Below are positions 11,830-26,600 of a stretch of 64,000 nt of DNA, one piece after another (position 1 is the stretch's first letter; each line of letters opens with the position of its first letter). The notes below the pieces were generated by a model, which saw only the letters and a list, made by a program, of their open reading frames with translations, did no database searches and was not told the DNA's origin. A program made the position numbers and the translations under genes. The stretch comes from Riptortus pedestris (taxonomy: Eukaryota > Arthropoda > Insecta > Hemiptera > Alydidae), in assembly GCA_019009955.1 (NCBI GenBank), contig CM032233.1:88160001-88224000 (forward strand), in the 5' to 3' direction.

Positions 11830-11952
11830 GATGTGCGTGCACATGTGTGTGTTTGTGTGTGTGTGTGGATGTGCGCACGCACATGTGTGTGTGTGTGTGT
11901 GTGGATGTGCGCACGCACGTGTGTGTGTGTGTGTGTGTGGATGTGCGCACGC

Positions 11953-11984
<32 letters not shown>

Positions 11985-14900
11985 TCATGCTTGCGTTGCA
12001 TGTGAGCATACAGTTGCATATATGTGGTTGTTACCCCTCTAGTAGTTATAATTTTTGTTTGATTGTAACCAAACTTGACATTTAAGCATTTCATATTTAA
12101 CTTTAGATCATATCATCATATTTGATAATAGCTAAAATCTGACCACCATGAGAGGGGTTAGAAGGTAAAATTAGAAACATCTCAGTTATTTTGTGTCAGA
12201 TCAACAATTCTTATATATCAAATCTTGAAACAAATCTGTGTATTTTTTCTCCGACTCGAATATCAACTGCTGACACTTGACTCTAGTGATCCAGTGGACC
12301 TGGAAACTCTTATTCACTCTCTTAATCACTTTCTCATTGAAACATCTAAAGGTAGATTATAGCTCCTTCATAAGAAAGTGAGATATTTATGTGGGAGGGG
12401 GGAGGGGGTACTCAAGAATTTACTGAGTTCCTCAATTAAAAGAAAAACCGATATTTTATATAACATCAGTTTTGAGTTGCTTGCTTGTTGAAAAGGTCTT
12501 TAGTGGAAAATAAGCTTCTAATAAAAAAAGAATTGTCCGAATCTTGAGTTGAATATCAATATTACTCTAAATCAAAGTAAATTCTAGACTTTTAGCCAGC
12601 TAACCTACTTGCCCCACCAGCTGATTGATTACCTTCTCTTACTTCTGGGAATTATTAGCTAAATTTCTTCTTTTAACCCATGAATTCATGTGCTCTAGAA
12701 AGAAGATGACAATTCAAAATGATAATTCACAAGTTGTATAAATCCTGGGTAGTGGCCTGAAAGCCAGATTTGGTCCATATCGAGTTTCTACCCAACCAGT
12801 GAAACATTTTATAAAATACCTCAATTAAAAAAAAATTACTACTACTAATAAAATTTTCAGAAAAAAAGAGGTTATCATATTAATTTGATTTTTTATTATG
12901 TCTTACTCAAATATTACAACCTAAAAAATATATATTTATGTGGCCCTCGAAAGTTTTCATTGGGAATGCAGCTCACACTTAACTTTTCTCTCCAGTTTAG
13001 CCAACTACCGAGAAGATCTGCATGCCTTACATTGAATTATGTATCATAATAATTTATTTTTTCCATGTAGTATGTGAATAATTGCCCTATCCGTTTTTAG
13101 GAATCTTGGTGAACATTTTGACTTTTCAAATATTGAAGATATCTTAGATTTTACATTCAATGTATTAGATGATGTATGGAAAAAAGATAGGCCTGAATTC
13201 CCTGAATCAAGAATGGAAAATATCATGGACATTATTGGTGAGTAACATATTGTTAAACATTTTTAGAATTATAAAATAAATATTATGTTTTAACTTGTAT
13301 TAAAGCATTGGCTGTCATAGTATTTTTCAGGATTCTGGGCTAAAGTGTCAATTCAATTTTTTCACACTATATTATTAAAATCTATAATCACAGGACATAG
13401 TGTTCATCAAAAAGCACTTAGATTTAAAAAAAAAAAAATTATGTGAAAAACACATGACTTCCTTGTACTGCTATTAAATTAAATATACAAAATGATTCGC
13501 TGCACTTTATTTAAAATTCTTTCATTTGAAGTTTTCGAGTTATGCTTGATATATAGATACATATGTACCGACGTTATGCCAAAACAGGTGCAGATATGGT
13601 CAAAATTGATAATTCTCTGTAAACCAAAATTATTCACAATGACAATACTTTCTTTACTTTGAACAGTAAACATTTTCCTATGAGATTACCATAATTGACT
13701 ACATAACAGAAATCTTTTTGCACAAGCCAGCTACAAGATCATTTGATTAGATTATACATTATGTTCATTTATACATAAATTATCTGTTATTTTTTCTTTC
13801 TCTTTTCTGAAGCTATTTTTTCAAATTTACACTAATGAATTACGAATTACAGCATAGCACACAAATATTGTAAGTAAACATTCTCCCAGATAACTTGCCA
13901 TCCTCTGCATGGATGTAAGCTACAAGCTATGAATGTTATTTTATAGTTAGTCAATGCATTAACCTATAAATAGTATTATAGTAATAGTAATATGTTTTTA
14001 TTGAATTAGGTTTTCATAGCTTGAAAACAATTTTTGATCCTTTTCAAGGCTTAACTGAAAACAAAAATTTAAGATCTAAGCTAAGCTGTGATGAAATAGG
14101 CCATGAGTCTGGATCCTATGAATCCCATGAGCATTTACTTTAATGCCTTTGATGTGGAAAAGTAATCTCTATTTGAGTATGCTTGGATGTTGTTTTGTCT
14201 TTTATTGAAGTAGTTTTTCAATTGTATCACAGTGCTAGGTGTTATTTCTCAGAATTTGATGTACCCAACAAATAATTGGTCTGGTTTTGATATTTGGATA
14301 AACTGGTCACTTACACTCTTTCTAGTTTAACTATCTAAGAAAAACTAATATTTTTGTGTGATAATATGTTAAAAGTTCGAAAACAATTAAAATTTTTGGG
14401 AATATCTTCTTAAAAACTCCAAGAAGTACTGGAATTATAGGTAAAGTTGCACTTTTTGTTTACAACTTCCTAAATCCTAGTATTTGAATTATTATTAAGA
14501 AGGCTTTCTAGAATGTTCATAACATAGGATTCATTCTTCAGTTAAATATTTAAATATTTTATTGAATAATTAAATTATGCTTAATATATTTATAATATTT
14601 AGAAAATCATATTTTCAGGTAATGATTTAGTTGCTGTAGTACAGCGTAAATTTAAGAATTTTGATTTCTGGAGGGATGACTTAAAATTGACTGATGAGCC
14701 TTTGAGGAATGTGAGTTCGTTTTATACATACATTCGTTCAATTTGATAACATTTTATTTATTTTATTATATAAAATTTGAAAAATAAGTAGAAATCTTTA
14801 TCATTACTGCCTGTCCTCCATATTCCACATTTTTGAAATTAATTCACAAATGGAATAGATGCTCGTAGGATGTCATAAAGTAAAAAAAACACTCTTCTTC

Positions 14901-15619
14901 TTTCATTCTTGTATGTTTTGACTTTTCAGGATTATGTGTCCTGAAAACTAAAATTATATCATTGATCCTCCTGCCCAGAGAGATGCATCAATAAAAAATG
15001 GAGAAAGTACAAGAATCAACTGGTCTTTTAACTGATTAAGAAATCACTTCTCAGATAATGTATAGTCCTAATGTCAAACACTTGAACCAAATTATCATTT
15101 ACAAATAATTCAGAAATGATTAAAAAAAATTAATTTATTATGTGGAGCTCCTTACTTCTGTAAATTCATCAATCTCACTATTTAGGACCATATTCACAAT
15201 CGCTGTAAAATGTTTATAACTCTCCCTGAATAGCCACTGCCTTGAATTTGCATAGAGTGGATTGAAACACTCAAGAATAGTATTTATTGATACATTGAGA
15301 TATGACCATTAGAATAATCACTGGATTAGCCAGTACTGCTGAAGAATTGCCCATTCTATACAACAATCCATAATTGAAAATCAATGTATAAGCAAATATG
15401 AACTTCTAAGACAATAGAAAACTAATAAGTTTAGAGGTATAATCATTCTCCAGCGACAAATCATTTAATTGTCTGAAAGGATCAACAGCAAAGAACAGTG
15501 ACGGTAATAATAAATAAAAGAAGCTTATGCAATGGTCGTATTGACTAGATGCTTCTTTTCACTGCAGAAACCATTTTGACTTGAAAGTCTCTAAAATGAT
15601 AATAATATAATAATTCTCG

Positions 15620-15691
<72 letters not shown>

Positions 15692-18600
15692 TTCCACATG
15701 TAAAACAAAAAATGCCTGCTAATCTGGAAATAGGGAATAGCACAGAGGTAGAGTTAGAACCATACTAACCAAATAATGTTTTGTTTGCCAGATTGTGAAT
15801 CTGGCCTCCTCTCTGCTATACAAAAATGTAGTGGTTGTATCTTGGCAAAAGATTTGAAGCTAGAAGTTATGAAAGAAGATCCTAATTATTATATACTACT
15901 TTCGGAAAACTTGAAGCGAATGTAGCTCCTGGTATAGGTGAATTATCTGAAATTGTTGAGGATTATCTAAGGATTCAATATTTTTTTTTCCTCTTCTAAT
16001 GATATAACTTTCATATACAACCTGAGATACCCTTGTTATTATTTTTTTTTTCTACTAAAGAGTACTAAACAGTTACAGATGATTAAAAGATCTAACTGCT
16101 AATCAAAAAAGGCAAGGGCTCTGTTAATTTTTTTGAAAATGAAAAGGTTTCTAATATATGGAGTGACATGGTGAACTGCATTAAACTGTTACAATGACAG
16201 TTACACAAAACTACAATTATTCCAACTTTCTCTTAGTCCAACATAAGTATGCTCTTAAATGTCTCAAATCAGTTCTATTTCCCCATTTTCATTTCATTTT
16301 GATTTGCTCTAACACTGGGCCTAAGTGCCTAGAGTACAAAAATGGTAGAAGTTACTGATTAGATGTACGTTTCTCGTATTATATTTCTGTAATTAAACTT
16401 TAATTTTTTTCAGGCCATATCTATTTGTGACAAATGGATTCAGTATACAAAGGACCTAACAACTCTATATTGGCCTAATTATGATTCACACAAATGGTCT
16501 CACAAAACATTTTCTCCTAACTATCTCTGTGGTTTTGTAAATAGATTGAAGCAGGTAAAATATTATCATTATTAATAATACAACAAGTTCCTTCATTTTT
16601 TAGTATAAGAATAACAACACATAATGTATGAATTAATGGAACTCAGGCTAGTCATGTGAGTTAAGGTGTTTAACCTGGGTAATAGGAATTTATTTAGTGG
16701 CAAAATCATTAAATAAAATCCTTAGTCCCACCCTGGCTAGAAATGGGTGGAAGCCTATAGATAACCAATCCAAATTAGCCTTAGTAGCACAAATTAGATG
16801 TTAATAATTAACATTTTTAATGTATGAATTAGTATAGAAAGTATAGTCAACAAGATTCATCATTTTGATAATAAAATGAAAATGTTTCTTAAATTTTACT
16901 CTTTATTAATACTTTCTTATTAGATTAAAAAAAAAGAAGCAATTCTTATTAGCTTAATAGTTCAAATGACATTTTCTTAAGAAAATGATATATTAGTTAT
17001 GTTTATGTATAGTAATTATTATGTATTATCATTACCCCCTTGTGTAGGGGAGGCCCACAAATTGAATCATACTTGTAAAAAAAGTCTTATTATTATTACT
17101 ATTATTATATTAGTTATATTCATGGAGTTTTCCAATTCTATAGGTCCACTCTGTGTTGGCTGTATATTATAAATTTAAAATGCTTTTCGATGAAGAAGAA
17201 CGTAAGCAGTTTTCCTTGAATACGTTTTTCTCTCCATTTAAAGGTAATTAATTGAACTATAAATATTTTTTTTAATCATTAGCAGACTGTATAGAGTATT
17301 TAGTTAGTATTTATAAGTGTATTTAATATTTTCAATAATTGTGAAATATTGGACAGAGTGCCTTTGTATATCCATCTTTATATTACTGAAATATTCCTCA
17401 GAGTTTTCTATTGTACTCCCTAGGCATAAAACAGCAGTCCTCTCTGGATACAGAATAGTTGAGTATTGTTTACCACAATAAGACAAGCTGTCAGAGATTA
17501 CATGGTTAAGGTAGGAGCTGTGCCTTGCCAATGAATATAAACCCTATGCAAATTTCTGATTCTGTATCAACTCATCTGTGCATATTTATGAAATGAAGGA
17601 ATTGCATGATGTTGCTCTATGTTACTGAAATATCATTAAACAGTGTGTACTCCACACTGTCAGCTAAATCAGTCAGCTGTTAATCAAATATAAAAATCAC
17701 CAGGCGCCTCTACCCCATAAAATTTAAGAAGTTAAATATATAAATTATAATGTCCGCTCATTTCTCAATTATTACTGTATCTCAGGGTTTGTGATTTGTA
17801 CTATTGAATTAAAATTTATTTAATTTTATTAATTAATTTCCCAACTCAGCACCCTACATAGCATTCAGTATTTTTATAATTATTCATATTATGGAATATA
17901 TTCATATAAAACTCAAAAGTTATAGAAGTAATTTATTAAAGCAATAGTTGTATTTTTCATTAAATATAAAGTCATATGAATATGCATAACATGCTTACAT
18001 ACTCTGGAATTCTTCTAATAACGTAATACATCAAACTTATTATGGCTCTTCACTAAATTAGTTACAGCACATATATGCTTAGTCATATTATATGGAATTA
18101 TTAATACATTAATTACTTTATCATCATGAATAAAAAATAATAATTATCTTAATAAATGTGCCCCATATTATCATTACAGCACTCACAATACAGATTGCAT
18201 CCAATAAAACAGAATATAATCTCATGATGAGAGCCACAACCTTAGACCATCTTGTCAAAACTGCAAAGGATGGTATATAAAATTAGTATGTCCAGCCTTT
18301 CACAAAATGTATTTAGTGCTTTCAGTGACAGCAGGTTGCCATTTTAAGAGCTAAAAGGCACATCATATTAACAACTAGCCCTACAATATTATTTCATATA
18401 CCAATTATTAACTTTCTTTAATTTTGAGCCTTTTGGGTCAAACAACATATTCAAAAAATGCTTTTATTTATCTTTATTTTGGTTTTATGTGGTGTTTGAT
18501 CCAAAAGGCTCACAATTAAAAAACTATATTAATAAGGTTATTGAACGAGAAGATAAAAATAATTAATAACTATCAAAGTCCTGAATAAAATTAGTAATTG

Positions 18601-21600
18601 ATTAACATATGATCTTTGAAATCAAATGCAAAAGAAATCTTGATAAAATTAATTGATAATTATATCCAAATCAATCAATTAAACCATTACTATTTTTGTT
18701 TTTCTATAATGTGTGTTGTTCCAATATAGAAAAATATATTACATTTCAATTAAAGAGTTATTTAATTAATTATGGCCATATTTGGCATCGTATTCTTAAA
18801 GAATGTCATATGAAGGAAAGGAAAGCATTCCATAGTTAATTAATAGTGGTATACAGATTCATTTTAACCTACTTTTATTATTTTGAAACTTGTTAGCAGC
18901 AGATTAGACTTCTGAGGGATATTGATTTTCTTTTTAATTTTTTTTTTTGGCTATGAGGTATTATGACATTATTCTTCTTATGTTTTCCTTATATTGTTAT
19001 TTTTCTTTAAAGCTTTAAATGCTCTCCAATACAATGAGTATACAGAGCCACTGTGGAAAGATGCTATTGCATCATATGAAACACGACTAGCAGTACTAGA
19101 CAGAGAAGCTGCCCTCAGATTAAAAGCAATCTATCAAAATATTGGATCAAATACACTTCAGGTAATTTACTCATCATGTATATTTTGTTTTACAATTGTA
19201 ACAAAAAATGAACCAAATTTCATAAGTCATAAGTCTTCCCCTTCATACTACTATAGAATATCATCAAATTGCATACATATTATACCTTTGTTGTTCTGGA
19301 GTAAGTTGTAAATTGATTATGATAAAACAAATTGATTGATGAACATAAACAAATAGGTATATCCTGAGGGTAAAATAAATGTTAATTCATATTTAGCCCT
19401 TTAAATAGAAATATATTTGACTTTTAACCCTAGAATGGTAGTGATATTATTTCCCGCTTAATGGTATTGATACGTAAATTTTACGTGTGCAACTGGTAAT
19501 TGATGAAATTATTCAAAATTTGTTAATGTTTGTGACTATTTTTTTATTTTATTAAAACATACACTTATCTTTAACTTATATCTACGTTAATATCTAATAA
19601 TGTGCACGGCATTCCTTTCAGGCGCTTTGTTCGAAACACGTTCCGGAGGTTGTGTGCTCCATTCATACCAAGCACAACCCCACCTTCTACATTTATTGTG
19701 GCTGATCTGTCAATATTGTGTGGTTGAGAGGTTTTAGGTTTTTTTTCCTCTGTGTTCGTTCTCTTTCTTCGATTGCCTTGATGTCTTCTAAAATTTTCTC
19801 ACTCTCATCGCTATCTAGCCCACTCTGTGTTGCAATTATTTCCGAAGGCTCAGCCTCCTCATCACTTGGAGAATACTCCGGATCATCATCGCTCTCCTAT
19901 CCATAACCATCTATTTCATAATTGTCATTTTCCCCATCTGAGTCATCGGAGAGTTCTTTCAACAAATTTCTGATTTCTTCATCCAATGAATATTTTTTCT
20001 CCATTTTTCCGAAACTATAAACAGATTATTTATATTCTTTTTATACATCTTTGTCTTTTTTATATTCAAAAATAAACGTTAAAAACATTAAGAGAAAATA
20101 AATTATAATATAAAAAATAAATTGGAAGAAAATAAATTGAGAATAACATTAACTAAGTTATGGCATAAAAACCGGTTATTAGTAGCGATACGTAAATTTT
20201 GCGTGCCAAAAAGTTAAGGTTAATGGTATTGATACGTAAATATTACGTGTCGTTTTTATTTCAAAAAATAGTATTGGATGAGTGTGAAGGTTCACTTAGC
20301 TGCACTTGGTCAAGTCCGAACTGTCTGGAGGGCACATAGCTGAGGGGTGTGGGTGGTGGGGTCGTTAACGGCCCTTTGATAACAGTTCAAACCAGATCAT
20401 ACGTAATTTTTACGTTCACTACCATTCTAGGGTTAAAACAATAGCCCCTGAGCTATGAGTTATTTTTACCATGCTAGAACCACAATATATGAATAAATGG
20501 AATATATTTCCTATTCAATTAAAAAAATTTCCAAATGAGCTGGAAGCAACATAAGTCGAAGAACTATTTGTATAATGGCTCTGATTTGTTCCTTTGGTTA
20601 GGTTATTGATTTTGTAAATAATCCAGGTTGTGTAAATTGCTTTGAAGTATCAGTTTATTTTAAGCTAGTCAAGGTGTTAATGAAGGAAGGGAGGTAGAGG
20701 AAGAAAGGAAAGGGGGGTTAATTAAAGTACTTAAACTAAGATAAATAACCAAATTATGTCATTTAATTTATAAATTATTTGTAATAACAATAAGAATCTT
20801 TCCAAAATATAATTATTGTTATTTAGAATACTTGATTGGAAACTTTTCTAAGGGATTTTCATTTTTTATATTCATTTTCTTATTTTTGTATAATTTGCTT
20901 TTGTTTATTTTATTTTCAGTTAATTCAAGTATTTCACGATTATGAGGAGTTGCTTGTAAGACCTCTTATACAGAACATGATGTTGCCTGAAAGGCAGTCT
21001 CTTCTTGAGCAACTTACATACTATGTTTCTTCTATGAATCCTGGAGGAGATAGTGATTTAGTAATGACAATGGATATACCTCAGACTGTCGCAAATCTTA
21101 TAAAAGCTAGACAAGATGAAGAAAAAGTATTTTATTCACATTTTCATACTTTGTTTCTAATTAAAATATAAATTATTTTTTTTTTAAGATATCATAACTT
21201 TATTTTCAAACATTTCTACATTTTAATACCTCGTCACAGAGACCACAAATACAAACTTCACTCATGTGTATTGCGTGACGGCTGGATAATTAAACACTTT
21301 AATAAACATGAAAGACGCTATTATTTTAACCTTTTCCCTCAGTTAGACCCATATATGAGTCGAGAGGAGCAGTGTTGATAGGCTGATGGGGGTAGCCTTC
21401 TCCTTCATTGCCAATTTGCTATGGTTGACACACAGGTTAGTTCTTCCTTGGGGGCTCATTTTAGTGAACTACAAGTACCCTTATCTCAAAGCTAGAGTCT
21501 CTAAACATTCAATTCATTGGTTCCCAGAAAATCCTTCAAATTCGCCAGCCACTGTCACTTTTATCACTTCTATTTGCCCCTTTGATTTGACATGATTTGA

Positions 21601-23445
21601 TAGCTAAGAGGTTACAATGATCTGGACATGTCACAAGAAGTAACCCAACTGACTCCCTATAAGACAATGAATGTGACAGTGGTGAATACCTTGCCATAGA
21701 GGAGATGAACACTCTGTCACTTATAATAAATACCTGTGAAGGATCGAGGCCTTTTTCATTTATTCTTACCTGTGATCTGCATCTTTCAACACACAGTACT
21801 TCAAAACTGTATACTTAAAATATGTGATTTGCTTTTCTTCCCATCATTTTTTCCCTGAGACACACAGGTTGAAAGGGTTGAGCGCAAGTTTCTTATAGCC
21901 ACAGTAAGCCCAAAATGGGAAGGTGACTTAGGACTCGGGAGAAGGAAAACAAAAGAAGATATTATATCTGATATGAGAACATCAATTTCAAATAATACGA
22001 AAGCTAAGAGGATTTAATTTAACTTGAAATATAAGTTGTGTCTGAAAAATTCTGCCACATATCAAAACAAGGAAATGTTTTTTTTAAAACTATGAACAAA
22101 ATCTATTTAAGGAATGAAGGACATACAAGACCTTTATCCATAAACAGAATATAAATTCTTTTCATGTGCATTAAATAAAGTTTTGTTGTTACTTATTCTT
22201 TATGTTTCCATTTTTCGTTTTAGGTAAATTTTATACTTAATGCTAAAAAGGTTTTAGCTGATTTAAATGGATACAATGATTTCATTAAACTCATTGAAGG
22301 GACAAGAGATGAACTAAGACAGTATCAAAATGAACAGTTCTCTGTATGGACATCTGAAACTTCAACAATGCTCCGAACGAAAGGAGTGGGGTAATTATTT
22401 TTTTGTTCTAAAAAATTATTATTTAAAGTTAACATTATTATATTTAATTTGTTGATAATTTTATATTATTTTTTTATTAACTATATTAAACAATTGTCTC
22501 CATATGTGTTTAAAACATAAAGAATAAAGAAACAAAAATGTAGGTTGATTTGTACCTGAAAAAGGAATGCTCCTTCTAGTTCTTTATATTTTAAAACAAT
22601 GTATTTGAAAATAAATTTATAATGGATGCTATCAAAACTTGTGAATAAGCAAGACAAAAGGCTTCTTGGATCTAGAACACCTGATGCTAAATTGATTTAT
22701 TTATTACTGAAAATGTACCATCTCATTATTATAATTATTTTATAATTTTATTTTGATTTTAGATTAAGACCTGATGATGTTGTAATTCACTTTGAAGAAG
22801 GAAAACTTATGAGTGTGAATTTTTCTAAACGTCTTGTCAATTTAATTAGAGAAACAAGACAGTTAAAAGCTCTGGGCTACCCACTGGATTCGGAAATAAT
22901 AGACTCTGCAGAGAAAGCTCAAAATTGTATTGCTTATGCTAAAGAACTAAACAAAGTAATTTGGCTATACAATTATTCTTTTGAAAAAAGTTTCAATATT
23001 TCTATTTTGAAACATTCTTCCTTATAATCCATTCATTACTGTGTTTTACTCTATCCTTCATAATCCTTAGATTTAATCTCTTTCAGATTGCAACTTTTCA
23101 CAATACTATTGGAGACCATATAATTCGATCACAAAAAGGTATGATGTTAAAAACTGCTCGTGAATTAGCTAAACTAGTTCAATCACAACATGTTGTCAAA
23201 TGGAAAAACCTTAAAGCTGTGGATGAATATATAAAAAAATTACAAAATGTAGTACAAAAGCTAGCCAGAGAAAATCACAAATTAGGTCAATGTCATTATA
23301 ACATCATGAAAAAGGTGAACTTTCTTTGTAGTACATAATTTAAACTTTCTAAATAAAATGTTATATTTGATTACATGAAGAGTTACTCATTGTACATTTA
23401 TCAATATTGCAAAGCTTTTATTCTTATATCAATGGTCTATGTGTG

Positions 23446-23532
<87 letters not shown>

Positions 23533-23545
23533 GTGTGTGTGTGTC

Positions 23546-23600
<55 letters not shown>

Positions 23601-26600
23601 GTGTGTGCGTGTGTGTGAGTGATTTCAATATCCAGATAGGCAGAGAATATAACTGTAGATCAATAACCCCACACCATAGCAAAAATGAGTCAATCAATGA
23701 TAGTTGTATACAAACTGTAGAGTATGCTGTACATAGGCATAAGAAGGTCATTACCAACATATCTCCCACAAGGAGATACTCAAAGAAGCCTGAATGGTCA
23801 TACTTCAACTAAATGGAACATGATATGTTGAGCAACAAACACTCCATTAACACCTCTGGTTGAAAAATTGGTGTCCCAATTTCCAAATTGTACTTGGGAT
23901 AGTTGGCATACAAATGTGAAATTGTATGGAAGTCCATTGAGTTATTTTAAAATTATTAATTGGTTGACAGACTGAAAAGACAGACAAGAATTGCAATTTT
24001 GATTATTTGTTACTAATAATAGAGTAACCGAAAACTCCCCCATCATCCCCCCAAGAAGGAGTATCCCCATCAAAAATAAATAGAATTTCAGTTAAAGTTT
24101 AAATTTATTTCTTATTCAGATTTATTATATAAACCTACCACTGTCATTCCAGATATCACAATTAGTTATGCATGATTTGTACAATCAAAATTCATTTTGG
24201 CTGAGTGAGCTCAAGGCAGTTCGAGAAATCATCCAAGATGTTGAGCAAGAGGTATTTTTATAAATTATTTTCTATATCTCTATTATTTCATTAACTAAAT
24301 GGCCCCAATGTGTGGCAATTTCAAATTATGTAGGAAATATTTCAAGAATCGTAGTGTCTTTTATTATCATTATTTATCTGTTTTGAGTGAGTGTTTGTGT
24401 TCCTCTTTTTTTCTATTTATAAGGTTGTACAATCAATTGTTACTAATATTATTGTAAATTATGACAGATCATGAATCATAAATATCGTTATTTTCTACTT
24501 TACATTTAATTATTATTACTTTTTTATTTCAGTTTTCAAACACTTTGACCTGGAGAAATCACATTGATTGGCAAATTTACAAAGTTATGGAATGTCAGTA
24601 TCGTTCCAATTTACTTAGTTCAGAGGAATTCAGAATTGAATTAAATGTTGAGTTATATATCAGGTAATTAAATTTGTATAGGGATACCTTAGCCAATTTG
24701 TCTGAACATATTAGTGTTATAGAAAATCTATGGCATGTTCCAAATGGTTTTTTAATTTTCTGAAACATATCTAAATGAAACTTAGCATAACTTTGTGTTT
24801 AGTTAATGATCAATTACATCATTACTCTTTAGCAGATTTCCCTCAAGGGAAATATCTCTGATATTATTAGTCAGATCGAAAAATTACTTATAACCAATCT
24901 TATTACAAATTTAATTTTCTATAAATGCTGTAATATATTTTTTTGTTATATCAAATATTAACTGAGGTATTTGCATTTTCTGGTTATCAGCCTTCAGTAA
25001 ATCCCACTTTTAGTCATCGCACATTAGCAATAAGCTAATATACGATGAAAGATATTGTACCAAGCTTAATTATCAAGCATTGTGTCTCAACAGACCTTTA
25101 CTATGTGAGATTCATGCTTATACTTTGTGTGAAGATGTCATCATTTTGATTTGAATTTTTTTTTTTTTTAAATTTACGTGCACTTTATGCTACTAGGCTA
25201 ATCGGGACGGGTTATCTACAGGTTACCATCCTTTTCTAGCCAGGGTGGGAATAAAGAGTTTATTTAATGAGTCCATCATTAAATAAATTTCTACTGCCCA
25301 GGGCGGGATTCGAACCCGCCACTCTAGGTCTGCCATGTGAGATTAGGACCAATGCCCTAGCTCGCACGACCAACCCGAGCCCCTTGAAAATGTTTATTTG
25401 ATCTATAGAGTGCTTAATATGAACTGTTTCATTCAACATTACAGATAATATTTGTTATTGACTGGAATTGGGCCAAGAATAGGGGGGCATTAGAAAATTT
25501 GAAATTTCGATAAGCTGTATCGAAAATATTATAGAATCAATCTTGTTAAACATTTAATGTTCTTTATGGTTTTATATATTTATTTCTTTGTAACTCTAAT
25601 ATTAAGTGAGTTATTTGTATGTTTATATTTTCAGCCTTCAGTAATCCACACTTATAATCATCCGATTTTTACTTTAAGTTCCTGAGTCTTTAAAAATTTC
25701 ATTTTTAGTGTAGATTTCAATTTTATTTACATAGGCTTCATACTATGGGAGAAATACGGAATAGATGGTGAGATGAGATGAGCAGTGTGTCTTTCTGGTA
25801 TGTGGGGAATTTGCTTAGTTTATGCATCCCTGAGTGACAGATTTCTTTATATTTGTGAGGCATTCAGTTCATAAACAATTCATTAGCATATTTCATGATT
25901 TTGGGTTTTTAGAGGTAATGCTTTTTGTATCCTTGGTTTCTTAACCATCCATGCTCAGTTGGGTGTTATAGAATACAAATATGTTTTGAGTTCTCTCCAT
26001 TCTATATGACGAAAGGATCACACCCTGCATACCCCTACCTTACTATACAATTTCGTTTTTGGACTCTATAAAATTTAAGCATTTCAGAACTTAGAATAAT
26101 TCTTATGGCTCTATTTTAAATGACCTGTTGGGCTCCCTGAATAAATAGCTGTCCAGAGTCTGTGTATCAGCTACTCACTTAAGACCCCTATAGTAATTAT
26201 ATTTGTGAAAACTTTAATTAGTTATCAGTGCTCAGAAACTAAGCTACATAACCATTCTCCAAATCCAAGTTTGAAGACTGAGTGCATAGTTCTATTCTCC
26301 TCAGTTATAGTTACCCAATTTCTCTACAAATGTAGCACCAATCATATATTCAGCTGAGATTGAGTTTTAAAGAAACAAAAGCTTACTTCAAGTCATATAT
26401 TATTACTTATTCACATTCTGAATATTATTAAAATTTCTAAATTATAGTTTTTCATAATTACTCTATGATACTTAAAAACATATAAACTCTCATATTGAAA
26501 CAACTTTCATCATGGTTGGATTATAATTTACCTTTTTTATTTAGATTGTAGATACCTTTTTTTAATTTCATTCACTTCTAAGTGAGTACATTCAATAAAG

